The notes below the pieces were generated by a model. That model was not told where the DNA came from. It saw only the letters and a list, made by a program, of their open reading frames with translations, and made no database searches. A stretch of DNA of 64,000 nucleotides, taken from contig NZ_JABBXH010000001.1 in assembly GCF_012932965.1 (NCBI RefSeq), forward strand, positions 186,001 to 250,000, read 5' to 3'. The DNA is from Thalassotalea algicola. Lineage in GTDB: Bacteria; Pseudomonadota; Gammaproteobacteria; Enterobacterales; Alteromonadaceae. Shown here one piece after another: positions 52,569 through 62,899 of this stretch. The position numbers and the translations under genes were made by a program. Each line of letters begins with the position of its first letter. Positions within the stretch are counted from its first letter, which is position 1.

Positions 52569-53084
52569 TTAAGATAAATGTTGCTTTATGTAGGCTAAAA
52601 GCTCTCGATAGCCTTTCGCCAACTTCTCACTACTCTTTTCCTTTCGTGCTTGACGCACTAATTGGCGTAACTTTTGTCGTTCCATCGCCGGACATTTATC
52701 CAACAGCGCCTCTATATCGTCGTTACTTCCGTCAATAAGCTCTTCTCGAAGCAACTCAAATTTTTCGAGTAATTTCGTTTGCTGTTGGTGTTTATTCGCT
52801 AACGCATCAATAGTTGTTCGAATTTCAGCAGCATTTTCTTCCATAAGTTGCTTTGCAATGAAACGTGAATGTCGTCTTAAGGCATCAGGTCTATTGAGAA
52901 TCTTGTCAGCTAACACCATTGAATCTTGAAGTGCTTCGCTTAATGGCAACTTGTTACGCTTAACTTTTGGTAAACGAATTATCTCAAGCGCGAATTCTTG
53001 CATTTCATGCATTTCACGCTTTATATCTGTTTTACTTTTATAATCTTCATCGAATTCATCGATATCATTGTCTAAGTGGTGCAT
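52569..53084 (-). CDS. yjgA: Ribosome-associated protein YjgA (DarP, DUF615)
   Basis: 171 residues, all helical and charged: KSKTDIKREMHEMQEFALEIIRLPKVKRNKLPLSEALQDSMVLADKI, then RRHSRFIAKQLMEE and a C-terminal RQLVRQARKEKSSEKLAKGYRELLAYIKQHL. DarP acts in late 50S subunit assembly. It is divergent from pmbA, the usual arrangement in gammaproteobacteria. Confidence 0.93.
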   Translation of the reverse strand: MHHLDNDIDEFDEDYKSKTDIKREMHEMQEFALEIIRLPKVKRNKLPLSEALQDSMVLADKILNRPDALRRHSRFIAKQLMEENAAEIRTTIDALANKHQQQTKLLEKFELLREELIDGSNDDIEALLDKCPAMERQKLRQLVRQARKEKSSEKLAKGYRELLAYIKQHLS

Positions 53085-53190
53085 AATATTCGCAATTAAA
53101 AACTCAGTTACCCGCCATTATACAATAAACAAGCCTCGGGCAACACATAACAAGGCGTACAACAACCTAACGCCCTATCGGAATATAAAA

Positions 53191-54534
53191 ATGAAAGAAG
53201 TTGATAGTATCAGCAGCCAAATTAGTCATGTTAAAAGTCGTGTAGAAAATGCACTATCACTTGCTAAGTCATTAGGTGCGGATGATGCGGAAGTTGCTTT
53301 AAGCCGCCAACAAGGGCTTAGTGTCAATACACGAATGGGTGAAGTAGAGAATGTTGAATTCACCAACGACGGCGCATTAGGTATTACTGTCTATAAAGCC
53401 GGTCGCAAAGGTAGTGCTTCTACTGCCGATTTATCAGAAAGTGCACTTAATAATGCAGTAAAAGCTGCTGTTGATATTGCCAGCTATACCTCGGTAGACA
53501 AATGTGCGGGGTTAGCAGATAAAGAACTGCTAGCAATGTCTCCACCAGACTTAGATCTTTATCACCCAAAAGTATTATCTACAGATCAAGCTATCGACAT
53601 TGCCAAACAATGTGAAGACGCAGCACTAGCAAGTGACAGCCGAATTACCAACTCAGACGGTGCAACACTAGCATGTTATGAAGGGTTCAAAGTTTATGGC
53701 AACAGCCATGGACAATTAGTTGGCTACCCTAGTACTCGTCATAGCTTAAGTTGCGTTAGCATTGCCTCTGACGGCGATGATATGCAGAGAGACTATGCTT
53801 ATACTGTTAACCGTGACTTCAACTTGCTTTCACCTGCCATTTCAGTAGGTCAACAGGCTGCTAGTGAAGTAATTTCTCGATTACATGCTCAAAAACTCAA
53901 TACTCAAAAAGTGCCGGTAATGTTTCGTGCTGATATTGCAAACACGATATTTGGGCATTTCATTGCAGCAATTAGTGGCGGTAATCTATATCGTAAATCG
54001 TCATTTTTACTTGATGCACTCGGACAACAAGTCTTTCCGGAACATATTACCATTAGTGAGCGACCTCACCTTAAAAAAGCGCTTGCAAGCAGTACTTTTG
54101 ATAGTGAAGGTGTAGCAACCCTTGACCGCGAAATAATTACAGCTGGTCAATTAGAAACTTATTTACTGACAAGTTATTCAGCGCGTAAGCTTGGCATGAA
54201 AACTACCGGTCATGCCGGTGGTATTCACAACTGGCTTGTAACAGCAAACGGTGGTGATTTTGAAGCCATGCTTAAACAATTAGGCACAGGTTTATTAGTG
54301 ACTGAACTAATGGGACAAGGCGTTAATGTCGTTACTGGCGATTACTCTAGAGGCGCCGCAGGGTTTTGGGTAGAAAATGGTGAAATTCAATATCCAGTTT
54401 CAGAAATAACAATTGCTGGAAAATTACAAGACATGTTTAAAAACATTGTTGCTATCGGTAATGATACGGATCTACGTGGTAGCATTAGAACAGGCTCACT
54501 TATTATTGAAGAAATGCAAATAGCAGGTAACTAA
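53191..54534 (+). CDS. pmbA: Metalloprotease subunit PmbA/TldE
   Basis: The start at 53191 gives 447 residues, the usual size; a longer frame from 53068 would overlap yjgA and adds a non-conserved tail. Family wording: GADDAEVALSRQQGLSVNTRMGEVENVEFTNDGALGITVY, DADIANTIF-like region (MFRADIANTIFGHFIAAISGG) and the C-terminal GDYSRGAAGFWVENGEIQYPVSEITIAGKL. TldE partners TldD, which carries the zinc site, in clearing unfolded peptides and in maturing microcin B17 and CcdA turnover. Confidence 0.94.
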   Translation: MKEVDSISSQISHVKSRVENALSLAKSLGADDAEVALSRQQGLSVNTRMGEVENVEFTNDGALGITVYKAGRKGSASTADLSESALNNAVKAAVDIASYTSVDKCAGLADKELLAMSPPDLDLYHPKVLSTDQAIDIAKQCEDAALASDSRITNSDGATLACYEGFKVYGNSHGQLVGYPSTRHSLSCVSIASDGDDMQRDYAYTVNRDFNLLSPAISVGQQAASEVISRLHAQKLNTQKVPVMFRADIANTIFGHFIAAISGGNLYRKSSFLLDALGQQVFPEHITISERPHLKKALASSTFDSEGVATLDREIITAGQLETYLLTSYSARKLGMKTTGHAGGIHNWLVTANGGDFEAMLKQLGTGLLVTELMGQGVNVVTGDYSRGAAGFWVENGEIQYPVSEITIAGKLQDMFKNIVAIGNDTDLRGSIRTGSLIIEEMQIAGN

Positions 54535-54562
54535 GTTAACTGCTAACTTCAATCTTCGCAGC

Positions 54563-55921
54563 TTAGGTTAATAATAGAGTTGCAGTGCCAAGGAAGGCAA
54601 AAATCCCGACCACATCTGTAATCGTAGTCAAAATCACACTACCGGCAAGTGCTGGATCTATACTCATTCGTTTTAATACCAATGGTATGGTTACACCCGC
54701 TATACCGGCGGCGGTTAAATTCATTAGCATCGCAAAGGCAATAATACCGCCTAGTGTTAAATCCTGCTTCCATATAGCGACAACGCTTGCGATGAGTAAC
54801 GCCCAGATTAAGCCATTTAAAAAACCAACCGCTAACTCTTTAATCAATAACGAGCGAGAGTTACTTTCACCAACATGACCTAATGCAATACCGCGAATCA
54901 CTAGCGTTAAAGTTTGATTACCTGCCACACCGCCCATACTCGGCACTAATGAATTCAAGACTGCAAGAATAGCTAATTGACTAAATAAGTCTTCAAACAT
55001 ACTAGTAACGGCTACAGCCAATAGTGCAGTAATTAAATTGACACCAAGCCAAACAGAACGTTGTTGAGTACTCTTAAGCACAGGTGCGAAGGTATCGGCT
55101 TCATCATCTAGACCAGCCATGCTCATCATCGAGTGCTCAGCCTCTTCACGAATAATGTCAATGACATCATCAATAGTAATACGACCTAGCAATCGTCCGT
55201 CTTCACCTACGACAGGCGCAGAAATCCAGTCATAGCGCTCAAATAATGCCGCTACATCATTTTCTGGCATATCAGGAGGAACCGCTTCAACGTCAGCTTC
55301 AATCAAACTAGTCACAACAGTTTCTGGTTTTGCCGTCACTATGGTTGCTAAAGAAACTGCACCGATAAAGCGATCATGACGATCAACGACATAAAAGCTA
55401 TCAGTCGCTTCAGGTAGTTCACCTTTTAAGCGTAAGTAGCGCAATACCACATCAACCGACACGTCAGGTCGAATGGTAATGGTATCAGTATTCATGATAC
55501 CGCCGGCAGTATCTTCTTCAAATGATAAAGCTGTCTCAACACGCGCTCGGTCTTGAGAGTCCATGCTTTTTATAACTTCCTGATAAACTTTATCAGGCAA
55601 AGTACGCAATACTTCCGCTAAATCATCAACGTCCATCCCCTCGGCAACAGCGGCGACTTTTTCAGGTCGCATGCTTTTGAGGATACCTTTACGTACTTCT
55701 TCATTTAACTCTTCAAGTACTTCACCTTGATAATCAGGATCGATTAGCTGCCACAGTATCGGTCTGCTTTTAACCGTTGATGACTCTAGTATTAACGCTA
55801 AATCGTATGCAGGTAATTGTTGCAGTAGTTTACGAACGTAAACGAACATACCACTGCCAAGAGCTTCGTTAACCTCTTGCAGTCGTTGTTGATTATATTC
55901 TTGTTCAGATATTTCCGGCAT
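54563..55921 (-). CDS. mgtE: Magnesium channel MgtE
   Basis: 452 residues: an N-domain superhelix (about 1-130), a CBS pair (about 135-260; FDEDTAGGIMNT-like EEDTAGGIMNTDTITI and RITIDDVIDIIREEAEHSMM) and five transmembrane helices (about 285-450) including SLVPSMGGVAGNQTLTLVIRGIALG, which forms the pore. It gates shut when cytoplasmic Mg binds the N and CBS domains. No Mg riboswitch is evident in the roughly 200-bp upstream region. Confidence 0.95.
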   Translation of the reverse strand: MPEISEQEYNQQRLQEVNEALGSGMFVYVRKLLQQLPAYDLALILESSTVKSRPILWQLIDPDYQGEVLEELNEEVRKGILKSMRPEKVAAVAEGMDVDDLAEVLRTLPDKVYQEVIKSMDSQDRARVETALSFEEDTAGGIMNTDTITIRPDVSVDVVLRYLRLKGELPEATDSFYVVDRHDRFIGAVSLATIVTAKPETVVTSLIEADVEAVPPDMPENDVAALFERYDWISAPVVGEDGRLLGRITIDDVIDIIREEAEHSMMSMAGLDDEADTFAPVLKSTQQRSVWLGVNLITALLAVAVTSMFEDLFSQLAILAVLNSLVPSMGGVAGNQTLTLVIRGIALGHVGESNSRSLLIKELAVGFLNGLIWALLIASVVAIWKQDLTLGGIIAFAMLMNLTAAGIAGVTIPLVLKRMSIDPALAGSVILTTITDVVGIFAFLGTATLLLT

Positions 55922-56120
55922 AACTCACCCTGCGCCGTAATAAACCACTGTCGACACTGATCAATTTCGATGTCTGTTTTTAAGAAAAGTGTGCTCGCGC
56001 TATTCTATTAGAGTTTTATGAAGAAAATGCGACAGCACTGAAGGCAAGTGTATATGATTTAAGGGTTATTTTCAGCTTTTATTTGAAATTTATACGAAGA
56101 ACGACCACACAATTAGAGAA

Positions 56121-56396
56121 TTATTCGTCTTCTTCAAAACGCTGGTTGATCAGTTCACAAATACTATCAAGTGCTGAATCGGCATCATCGCCATCAGCGA
56201 TTACCTTGACAACTTTTCCTTGAGCGCCTGCAAGTAGCATAAGTGCCATAATGCTATTTGCATCAGCTTTGTTACTATCAAGTTCGACAGTCACTTTAGC
56301 TGAAAATTTCTGGCTCAATTGAGCTAATTTGGTAGCAGCTCGCGCATGTAAACCTAATTTATTAATTATTTCGACTTTTTTTTCTACATGCGGCAT
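56121..56396 (-). CDS. ptsO: Nitrogen-PTS phosphocarrier NPr
   Basis: 91 residues, an HPr-fold protein. The phospho-accepting histidine is in NKLGLHARAATKLAQLS; a second family stretch is SIMALMLLAGAQGKVVKVIADGDD. It passes phosphate from EI-Ntr to PtsN. It starts one base after rapZ ends and is the last gene of the rpoN group. Confidence 0.95.
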   Translation of the reverse strand: MPHVEKKVEIINKLGLHARAATKLAQLSQKFSAKVTVELDSNKADANSIMALMLLAGAQGKVVKVIADGDDADSALDSICELINQRFEEDE

Positions 56397-57251
56397 TTAA
56401 GTACTCTTAATATCGATATCTCTATGACGTGATTGCACATCTTCTCGCTCTTTTCTGAAGTTACTTGCTAACAACTCTGCGATATAAACCGAGCGATGCT
56501 TCCCGCCAGTGCAACCAATAGCAATTGTGACATAGCTACGATTGTTACGCTCTAGGTGTGGTAACCAAGTCATTAGAAAACTATTAATTTGCCAAACAAA
56601 CTTAGTAACTATTGGTTGGCTGGATAAAAAGTCTCTCACCGGTTGATCTAAACCATTTTGTGTTTTTAATTCTTTATCCCAAAAAGGGTTAGGTAAGAAT
56701 CGAGCGTCGAACACATAGTCTGCATCTGCAGGTATTCCATGTTTGAAGCCGAAAGATTCAAACACTAGTACCATGGCGCCAGTTTTCTTTCCAAGGATAC
56801 GTTCACGTACCAAATCTGCTAATTGATGGGGCGATAACTGACTAGTATTAATATATAAATCGGCTCTTGTCGATACTGGCTCTAGTAGCTTCTTCTCTAA
56901 TGATATTGCCTGATCTAACGCAATATTTTGGCGAATAAGTGGATGTAGACGTCTGGTTTCACTAAAGCGCCTAATTAGATCATTATCATTAGCATCAAGA
57001 TAAAGTATGGTCAGTTCTACTGCCGCAGGAAGGTAATCAATAATTTCATGAATATCATTCGGGTCATCTGGTAAATTTCGAACATCGATGCTTACTGCAA
57101 CGGTTTCGTAATCATTGATTACCGTATGGGTAAGTGCTGGTAATAAATTAACCGGAATGTTATCGACACAATAATAACCAAGATCTTCTAGCACTCTTAG
57201 CGCAACTGACTTCCCTGAGCCAGAACGGCCACTAACAATGATTAGCTTCAC
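56397..57251 (-). CDS. rapZ: RNase adaptor protein RapZ
   Basis: 284 residues: Walker A SGRSGSGKSVALRVLEDLGYYCVDNIPV, then the C-terminal FSFGFKHG-like FESFGFKHGIPADADYVFDARFLPNPFW and GCTGGKHRSVYIAELLA. In E. coli it brings sRNA GlmZ to RNase E and senses GlcN6P. It keeps the order ptsN-rapZ-npr. Confidence 0.95.
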   Translation of the reverse strand: MKLIIVSGRSGSGKSVALRVLEDLGYYCVDNIPVNLLPALTHTVINDYETVAVSIDVRNLPDDPNDIHEIIDYLPAAVELTILYLDANDNDLIRRFSETRRLHPLIRQNIALDQAISLEKKLLEPVSTRADLYINTSQLSPHQLADLVRERILGKKTGAMVLVFESFGFKHGIPADADYVFDARFLPNPFWDKELKTQNGLDQPVRDFLSSQPIVTKFVWQINSFLMTWLPHLERNNRSYVTIAIGCTGGKHRSVYIAELLASNFRKEREDVQSRHRDIDIKST

Positions 57252-57253
57252 TA

Positions 57254-57709
57254 CTATTCTGCCGCTTGATTAATCAAATCGAAAAGTGCTTTATCTGATG
57301 TGCATTTACGAATACTTTTGCTCATTTGCTTATTACTAAGTAATTTGGCAATGCTTTGCAGCGTTGATAAGTGTTCTTTACAGCAATCTTCAGGCACAAA
57401 TAACGCAACAAAAATGTCAACTGCCCGGTTATCTATAGCGTCAAATGCTACCGGTTGCTCAGAGGTCAGCAACACAGCAACAACGTGCTTAGTACCAGTT
57501 AACCTGCCATGTGGAATCGCAATACCGTTGCCTATACCTGTACTGCCCATCTTTTCTCTTTCGAGTAAGCTTTGTAGAAGCTCAAAAGTTGAATGTTCAG
57601 GAATATGATTAGTCGCAATAGCGCAAATTTGCTCTAAAATTTTCTTTTTACTAGAAATTTGGACTGCACAGGAAGTGCAGTCCTCAGTAAGTATATCTTG
57701 GAGTTTCAT
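57254..57709 (-). CDS. ptsN: Nitrogen-PTS EIIA component PtsN
   Basis: 151 residues, an EIIA(fructose/mannitol)-type fold. The phosphorylated histidine is in GIGNGIAIPHGRLTG. It regulates potassium uptake and nitrogen/carbon balance rather than carrying sugar. It lies 3 bp behind hpf. Confidence 0.95.
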   Translation of the reverse strand: MKLQDILTEDCTSCAVQISSKKKILEQICAIATNHIPEHSTFELLQSLLEREKMGSTGIGNGIAIPHGRLTGTKHVVAVLLTSEQPVAFDAIDNRAVDIFVALFVPEDCCKEHLSTLQSIAKLLSNKQMSKSIRKCTSDKALFDLINQAAE

Positions 57710-57712
57710 TTA

Positions 57713-58000
57713 TTAATGAGCGGTAATTTTTTCTTTATATTTAATGATTTGACGGTCTAACTTGTCAGTTAAACTGTCGATTGAAGCATACATGTCGTCA
57801 TTACTTGCTTTAGCATGAATCTCTTTACCGTTTAGATGTACAGTCGCTTCAGCAATCTGATTTAGTTTTTCTACAGTAAGAACGACGTAGACATTATTAA
57901 TGTTATCAAAATGTCGCTCTAGCTTTGCAAACTTGTCGTTAACATATTCTTTCATTGAATCAGTAACTTCTACGTGGTGACCTGATAAGTTAATTTGCAT
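57713..58000 (-). CDS. hpf: Ribosome hibernation promoting factor, short form
   Basis: 95 residues: MQINLSGHHVEVTDSMKEYVNDKFAKLERHF start and a basic C-terminus. The short HPF works with RMF to form 100S ribosomes in stationary phase. It is in the standard place between rpoN and ptsN. Confidence 0.95.
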   Translation of the reverse strand: MQINLSGHHVEVTDSMKEYVNDKFAKLERHFDNINNVYVVLTVEKLNQIAEATVHLNGKEIHAKASNDDMYASIDSLTDKLDRQIIKYKEKITAH

Positions 58001-58028
58001 AAGCTCTTTTCCTCATTGCTTTTATTAC

Positions 58029-59531
58029 TTAGAGTAAACTTTTTCTTTGATTAGACGGTGGAATAGATAAAGATTCTCTATACTTCGCTATTGTCCGTCT
58101 CGCCACATTAATGCCTTGGTCAGCTAATAGCTCCGCCATTTTGCTATCACTTAATGGCTTAGATGGAGTTTCTGCTGATACAAGCTTCTTAATTAATGCT
58201 CTGATAGCAGTTGATGAACACTCTCCTCCATTTTCAGTACTAACGTGACTTGAAAAGAAGTATTTCAACTCGAAAATACCTCTCGGTGTATGCATGTATT
58301 TTTGCGTTGTTACACGAGAAATGGTTGATTCATGCATATCAACCGCCTCAGCAATATCGTTCAATACCATTGGGCGCATAGCTTCTGGGCCATACTCAAA
58401 AAAGCCCTGCTGACGTTGAACAATACAGTTGGACACTTTTAATAAGGTTTCGTTGCGACTTTCTAAACTTTTTATAAACCATTTCGCTTCTTGTAAATTT
58501 GAGCGAATAAACTGATTATCATCAGATGACTTCATACTTTTAGTCATTGCCGCATACTGTTGGTTAATCGACAGTCTTGGTGCCGTATTAGGATTCAATT
58601 CCACTACCCAACGACCGTTTTTCTTTTCTACAGAAACATCAGGGATTACGTACTGGTCATCGCCTTTAATAACCGCATCTCCTGGACGAGGATTTAGCGA
58701 CTGTATCAGACGAATCACTTCACGAAGTTGATCTTCCTTTAACTTCGTTTTACGCATAATTTGACGATAGTCACGATTACCCAATAAATCAATGTGTTCA
58801 GTGATAATTAGCTTACTTTCAGCTAAATAAGGAATGTCATCTTCAAATTGATTTAACTGTATGAGCAAACATTCAGGAATTGAGCGAGCCGCGACTCCGA
58901 TTGGGTCAAACATATTAATGCGTTTAAGTACCGCTTCTACTTCATCAAGTTCAACCTCTTCTAGGCCTAAGCTTTCTAAAATATCTTCGGCGGTTACCGT
59001 TAAATAACCGGCATCATCAACAGCATCAATGATTGCCATGGCAATCGCTTCATCGGTTTCTGAAAATGGTGTCAGCTCCATTTGCCAACGTAGATGATCT
59101 TGAATTGAATCAGTAGTTTCGCCTTGATAAACAGTGTCATCACCACCGCTAGTACCAATGCCTGAGCTTGAAACACCTGCGCTAAATGACTCATCCCAAG
59201 TAGAGTCTACGCTCAGCTCCTCTGGGATATCATTCTTTTCCATAGCTTCAGTAGTGCTGACTTCATCACTGGTGGGAAGTGCGTCTTCAGTACCATCTGA
59301 ACTAACTTGCTCTGTTTGCACAGACGCAGAATAAGCTTCTTCAATACTGTCGCTATTTTCGTCGGTTGAAGGTGCAGACTCATCCACTTCTAATAACGGA
59401 TTACTTTCAAGCGCTTCTTGAATTTCCTGTTGTAAATCTAACGTTGAAAGTTGCAATAACTTAATCGCCTGCTGCAACTGAGGCGTCATTGTTAGCTGTT
59501 GACCAATTTTTAACTGAAGTGATGGACGCAT
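58029..59531 (-). CDS. rpoN: RNA polymerase sigma-54 factor
   Basis: 500 residues: region I ([42 protein letters not shown]), an acidic Ser/Glu-rich region II (about 50-125), a core-binding region, the HTH ([24 protein letters not shown]) and the RpoN box [10 protein letters not shown] near the end. It reads -24/-12 promoters with enhancer-binding activators. Confidence 0.97.
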   Translation of the reverse strand: MRPSLQLKIGQQLTMTPQLQQAIKLLQLSTLDLQQEIQEALESNPLLEVDESAPSTDENSDSIEEAYSASVQTEQVSSDGTEDALPTSDEVSTTEAMEKNDIPEELSVDSTWDESFSAGVSSSGIGTSGGDDTVYQGETTDSIQDHLRWQMELTPFSETDEAIAMAIIDAVDDAGYLTVTAEDILESLGLEEVELDEVEAVLKRINMFDPIGVAARSIPECLLIQLNQFEDDIPYLAESKLIITEHIDLLGNRDYRQIMRKTKLKEDQLREVIRLIQSLNPRPGDAVIKGDDQYVIPDVSVEKKNGRWVVELNPNTAPRLSINQQYAAMTKSMKSSDDNQFIRSNLQEAKWFIKSLESRNETLLKVSNCIVQRQQGFFEYGPEAMRPMVLNDIAEAVDMHESTISRVTTQKYMHTPRGIFELKYFFSSHVSTENGGECSSTAIRALIKKLVSAETPSKPLSDSKMAELLADQGINVARRTIAKYRESLSIPPSNQRKSLL

Positions 59532-59595
59532 CTACGTGTAACTTTTTCCCGTTGTTGTAATTAACTAACTGATGAATTCACTTTCTATACTTTAA

Positions 59596-60327
59596 CTATA
59601 GCGTGAATTGCTCACCAAGGTATACATCTCTGACTTGCTGATTTGCAAGAATTTGATCCGCATCACCCTCAGCGATTAATTCTCCGTGGCTTACAATATA
59701 AGCATGCTCACATACATCAAGCGTTTCCCTAACATTATGGTCGGTAATAAGAACACCGATACCACGTTGTTTAAGGTGCAAAATAATTTTTTTAATATCT
59801 CCAACCGAAATTGGATCGACACCAGCAAAAGGCTCATCTAGCAATATAAATGATGGCTCTGCTGCTAACGCACGCGCTATCTCAACACGTCTACGTTCAC
59901 CACCCGACAAACTCATGCCGGTATTATCTCTAATATGGCTAATATTGAATTCTTCAATCAACATTTCGAGCTTTTCTTCACGTTCAGCATCACTCAACTC
60001 TTTGCGAGTTTGCAAAATAGCCATAATATTTTCATATACAGTTAGCTTGCGAAAGATAGATGCTTCCTGCGGTAAATACCCGATCCCTCTTCTTGCTCGT
60101 TCATGCATTGGAAGCAAGGTTAAATCATCGTTATTCAACCTAATTTCACCGCTATCATTTGGTACTAAACCAACGATCATGTAAAAAGAAGTCGTTTTAC
60201 CCGCACCATTAGGCCCTAACAAGCCAACGATTTGGCCAGCACTCACTTGCAAACTTACGTTTTTAACTACCTGGCGGCCTTTATATGCTTTTGCTAAGCC
60301 ATTTGCAGATAAGGTTATATCGGTCAT
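59596..60327 (-). CDS. lptB: LPS export ABC ATPase LptB
   Basis: 243 residues: Walker [19 protein letters not shown]-loop [18 protein letters not shown] signature [17 protein letters not shown], Walker [16 protein letters not shown] and switch histidine [11 protein letters not shown]. It powers extraction of LPS from the inner membrane through LptFG. It starts one base after lptA ends. Confidence 0.97.
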   Translation of the reverse strand: MTDITLSANGLAKAYKGRQVVKNVSLQVSAGQIVGLLGPNGAGKTTSFYMIVGLVPNDSGEIRLNNDDLTLLPMHERARRGIGYLPQEASIFRKLTVYENIMAILQTRKELSDAEREEKLEMLIEEFNISHIRDNTGMSLSGGERRRVEIARALAAEPSFILLDEPFAGVDPISVGDIKKIILHLKQRGIGVLITDHNVRETLDVCEHAYIVSHGELIAEGDADQILANQQVRDVYLGEQFTL

Positions 60328-60837
60328 TTATTGCTTATCACTCTTAGCTTTTGGCTTCAAAATCGTTGTTACAGTGTCATCGCCGCCTTCAGCTTCAAGC
60401 TGTTCGGTCAATGTATTGTAAATAATTTTATCACCACTAACTTCGCTGCCAGCCTGTCTCAACTTGGCTTTTCCAGAAATTGTAATGGTTGAGATTAACG
60501 GTTCATATTTAATCTCATTCGCTTCTAAATGGATTTTAGAACCGTCTTCTAATTGTTGTTCAAAAACTGCAGGTTTTCCTTTGGCAATGTAGGTTTCTGT
60601 TTCATGATCTTCTTTACTATAAACCTGAACCAGATCTGCTCTTATTGACAAAGTGCCTTGAGTTATTACGACATCATCTAAATAACTAGCTATTTTATTT
60701 TTTAAATCACCCGCTTGACGCTTAGCTTTAATAACGATTTCTTGCTCTAAATCGAGTTTAGCAGCATATATTGGCGAAGTTACTATGGTTAAAGTAGCTA
60801 AGCTAGCTAGTAGTTTTCTTATAAATTGTTTGTACAT
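60328..60837 (-). CDS. lptA: Periplasmic LPS bridge protein LptA
   Basis: 169 residues with a signal peptide (1-25, after IYA). OstA/LptA beta-jellyroll: TQGTLSIRADLVQVYSK, PAVFEQQLEDGSKIHLEANEIKYEP and KAKLRQAGSEVSGDKIIYNTLTEQLEAEGG. It forms the periplasmic bridge to LptDE. It overlaps lptC by 35 bp. Confidence 0.95.
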   Translation of the reverse strand: MYKQFIRKLLASLATLTIVTSPIYAAKLDLEQEIVIKAKRQAGDLKNKIASYLDDVVITQGTLSIRADLVQVYSKEDHETETYIAKGKPAVFEQQLEDGSKIHLEANEIKYEPLISTITISGKAKLRQAGSEVSGDKIIYNTLTEQLEAEGGDDTVTTILKPKAKSDKQ

Positions 60838-61369
60838 GCTCTGTTAACGTCATCTGTTTGGTATTTAAATCAATAATCAAGCCAGAGCCATACATGGTAA
60901 AATCTTTACCTTGAATCATAATAGTTTGGTCCGAGCTGATTATGTTTGTATTCAGGTCTAACTCAAGGTATTTACAATGAATTTCTTGAATTAAACTATT
61001 TTCTTCCGTTGCTGTTAATCTTACCCTATTTTTTAACACCACGCGGTTATTATTATATAGCGTACCTTCTGCAGCCGCTAACTTCCATGGCGCCGTATTA
61101 TCTTTTGGGTATAACGTATAATTAGGATATTCAAAATGCGTAAATGAAAGCTCAGCATAATGTTCCATTCTTTGCGCATCAATTTTATGTGAAAGCTTAC
61201 CGCGATCATTATAAATATCACTTTTAAGTGCTTCGGCAATAAAATCTGGCGTAAGTTCTGTATCAACAATTTCCGTTTGAGTAACTTGCGATTGACGCCA
61301 TTGCACAATGCCATAGCCCATCAAGCTAAAAACAAGTGCTACTAATGCTAGCCAATGCAATCGACTCAT
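60803..61369 (-). CDS. lptC: LPS transport protein LptC
   Basis: 188 residues: a single N-terminal transmembrane helix (LHWLALVALVFSLMGYGIV) and a periplasmic jellyroll (DIYNDRGKLSHKIDAQRMEHY ... LTATEENSLIQEIHCKYLELDLNTNIISSDQTIMIQGKDFTMYGSGLIIDLNTKQMTL). It takes LPS from LptBFG to LptA. Its start overlaps the kdsC stop by 4 bp. Confidence 0.94.
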   Translation of the reverse strand: MSRLHWLALVALVFSLMGYGIVQWRQSQVTQTEIVDTELTPDFIAEALKSDIYNDRGKLSHKIDAQRMEHYAELSFTHFEYPNYTLYPKDNTAPWKLAAAEGTLYNNNRVVLKNRVRLTATEENSLIQEIHCKYLELDLNTNIISSDQTIMIQGKDFTMYGSGLIIDLNTKQMTLTEHVQTIYKKTTS

Positions 61370-61917
61370 ACACTTGCGCCTTTTGCATCTTGCAAGGTGT
61401 TTTGACTAAGCATTATTAAATCACACAACTCTCTAACCGCGCCAAAACCACCTTTAGTGAAGGTGCAATAATTTGCATGCTTAATAACGTAAGGATGCGC
61501 ATCATTAACTGCTACTCCTAACGACGCCAGTTCAATACAAGGCATATCCGCCATGTCATCGCCGATATAAGCAACTTGTTCGGCTGTTAACGACAGTGAA
61601 GACATAATATCTTTCATGGTGGGTAACTTATCTTCTTTGCCTTGAATAATGTGTTTAATATTCAGTGCTGACATTCTATCGTGAACAATTCGCGAGTTTC
61701 TGCCGGTAATAATTGCCACTTCGACACCTGACGCAATTAATGCCTTTATACCAAAGCCATCTTTAGTATGAAAAGCTTTTAGCTCTTCACCATCGTTACC
61801 TAAATAAATTCGGCCGTCCGAAAAAACGCCATCGACATCACATACCAAAAGCTTTATTGAACTTGCTTTATTAAACACGTCATCAGCGACCTCACCATAT
61901 AAGGTTTCAACCATCAC
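61366..61917 (-). CDS. kdsC: Kdo-8-phosphate phosphatase KdsC
   Basis: 183 residues, a HAD phosphatase without a cap domain: catalytic DxD in LLVCDVDGVFSDGRIYLGNDGEELKAF, motif II serine/threonine in VAIITGRNS and motif IV in YIGDDMADMPCIE. It removes phosphate from Kdo-8-P. It overlaps kdsD by 4 bp. Confidence 0.96.
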   Translation of the reverse strand: MMVETLYGEVADDVFNKASSIKLLVCDVDGVFSDGRIYLGNDGEELKAFHTKDGFGIKALIASGVEVAIITGRNSRIVHDRMSALNIKHIIQGKEDKLPTMKDIMSSLSLTAEQVAYIGDDMADMPCIELASLGVAVNDAHPYVIKHANYCTFTKGGFGAVRELCDLIMLSQNTLQDAKGASV

Positions 61918-62885
61918 AGCACTCCCGATTTTAACAAGTCGTGCATATTCATTGCACCGATTGGTTTATTGTTTTCATCAACAACAATTAAGCCATTTAT
62001 TTTTTTATCTTCCATCACGTTGAGTGCTTCGGCCGCCAGCATATTGGGATGAGCAACACATGGTGACTTAGTCATAACGTTTGCAATGTTGTCTTGATGA
62101 ATATCTATTTGACTGTCGAGTATTCTGCGTAGATCTCCGTCAGTAAAGACACCAGCTAATTGGCCATTGTCTTTAACAACTGCGGTCATTCCGAGGCCTT
62201 TCTCTGACATTTCTACTAGGGCGTCTTTGATTAATGCTGAAATTGACACTATTGGCAAGCGTTCTCCATCATGCATGATATCAGACAAACGCAATAACAA
62301 GCGTTTGCCTAAACTACCACCTGGATGTGATAAAGCGAAATCATCGGCAGTAAAACCTCGGGCATTTAACAAAGCTACCGCAATTGCATCTCCCATGACT
62401 AAAGTCGCGGTGGTACTCGAGGTTGGAGCCAAACCTAACGGACAAGCTTCTTGCTCTACTTTAACACATACATGGTGCTCGGCTAATTTGGCCAACGTTG
62501 ACTGCTCATTTCCAGTCATTGCAATAAGCTTAGCGCCAATGCGTTTAATGACTGGCACAATGGCTAACACTTCTCCTGTTTCACCAGAATTGGAAATAAC
62601 TATAGCGACATCATCTTTAGTTATCATACCTAAGTCGCCATGACTTGCTTCTCCTGGATGAACAAAGAAAGCTGGAGAACCTGTGCTGGCGAGTGTTGCC
62701 GCTATTTTTCCACCAATATGGCCAGATTTACCCATACCGATAACAACAATGCGCCCTTGGCAATCAAACATAGTTTGACAGGCTTGTGCAAACTCATGAT
62801 TAATATAAGATTTCAGTGCACTCACCGCATTGGTTTCTATGTCAACAACCTGGTTCGCTAAGGTAATAAATTTTTCGATAGACAT
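61914..62885 (-). CDS. kdsD: Arabinose-5-phosphate isomerase KdsD
   Basis: 323 residues: an SIS sugar-isomerase domain (about 30-175; GRIVVIGMGKSGHIGGKIAATLASTGSPAFFVHPGEASHGDLGM) and two CBS domains (about 205-323). It makes D-arabinose-5-phosphate from ribulose-5-phosphate for Kdo. Gene order with kdsC and lptCAB is canonical. Confidence 0.96.
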   Translation of the reverse strand: MSIEKFITLANQVVDIETNAVSALKSYINHEFAQACQTMFDCQGRIVVIGMGKSGHIGGKIAATLASTGSPAFFVHPGEASHGDLGMITKDDVAIVISNSGETGEVLAIVPVIKRIGAKLIAMTGNEQSTLAKLAEHHVCVKVEQEACPLGLAPTSSTTATLVMGDAIAVALLNARGFTADDFALSHPGGSLGKRLLLRLSDIMHDGERLPIVSISALIKDALVEMSEKGLGMTAVVKDNGQLAGVFTDGDLRRILDSQIDIHQDNIANVMTKSPCVAHPNMLAAEALNVMEDKKINGLIVVDENNKPIGAMNMHDLLKSGVL

Positions 62886-62899
62886 TTATTTTCTACCTA

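Noticed and set aside
62167-62643. Long open frame antisense to kdsD
   Set aside because: Lies fully within a core gene on the other strand and shows no family motif.
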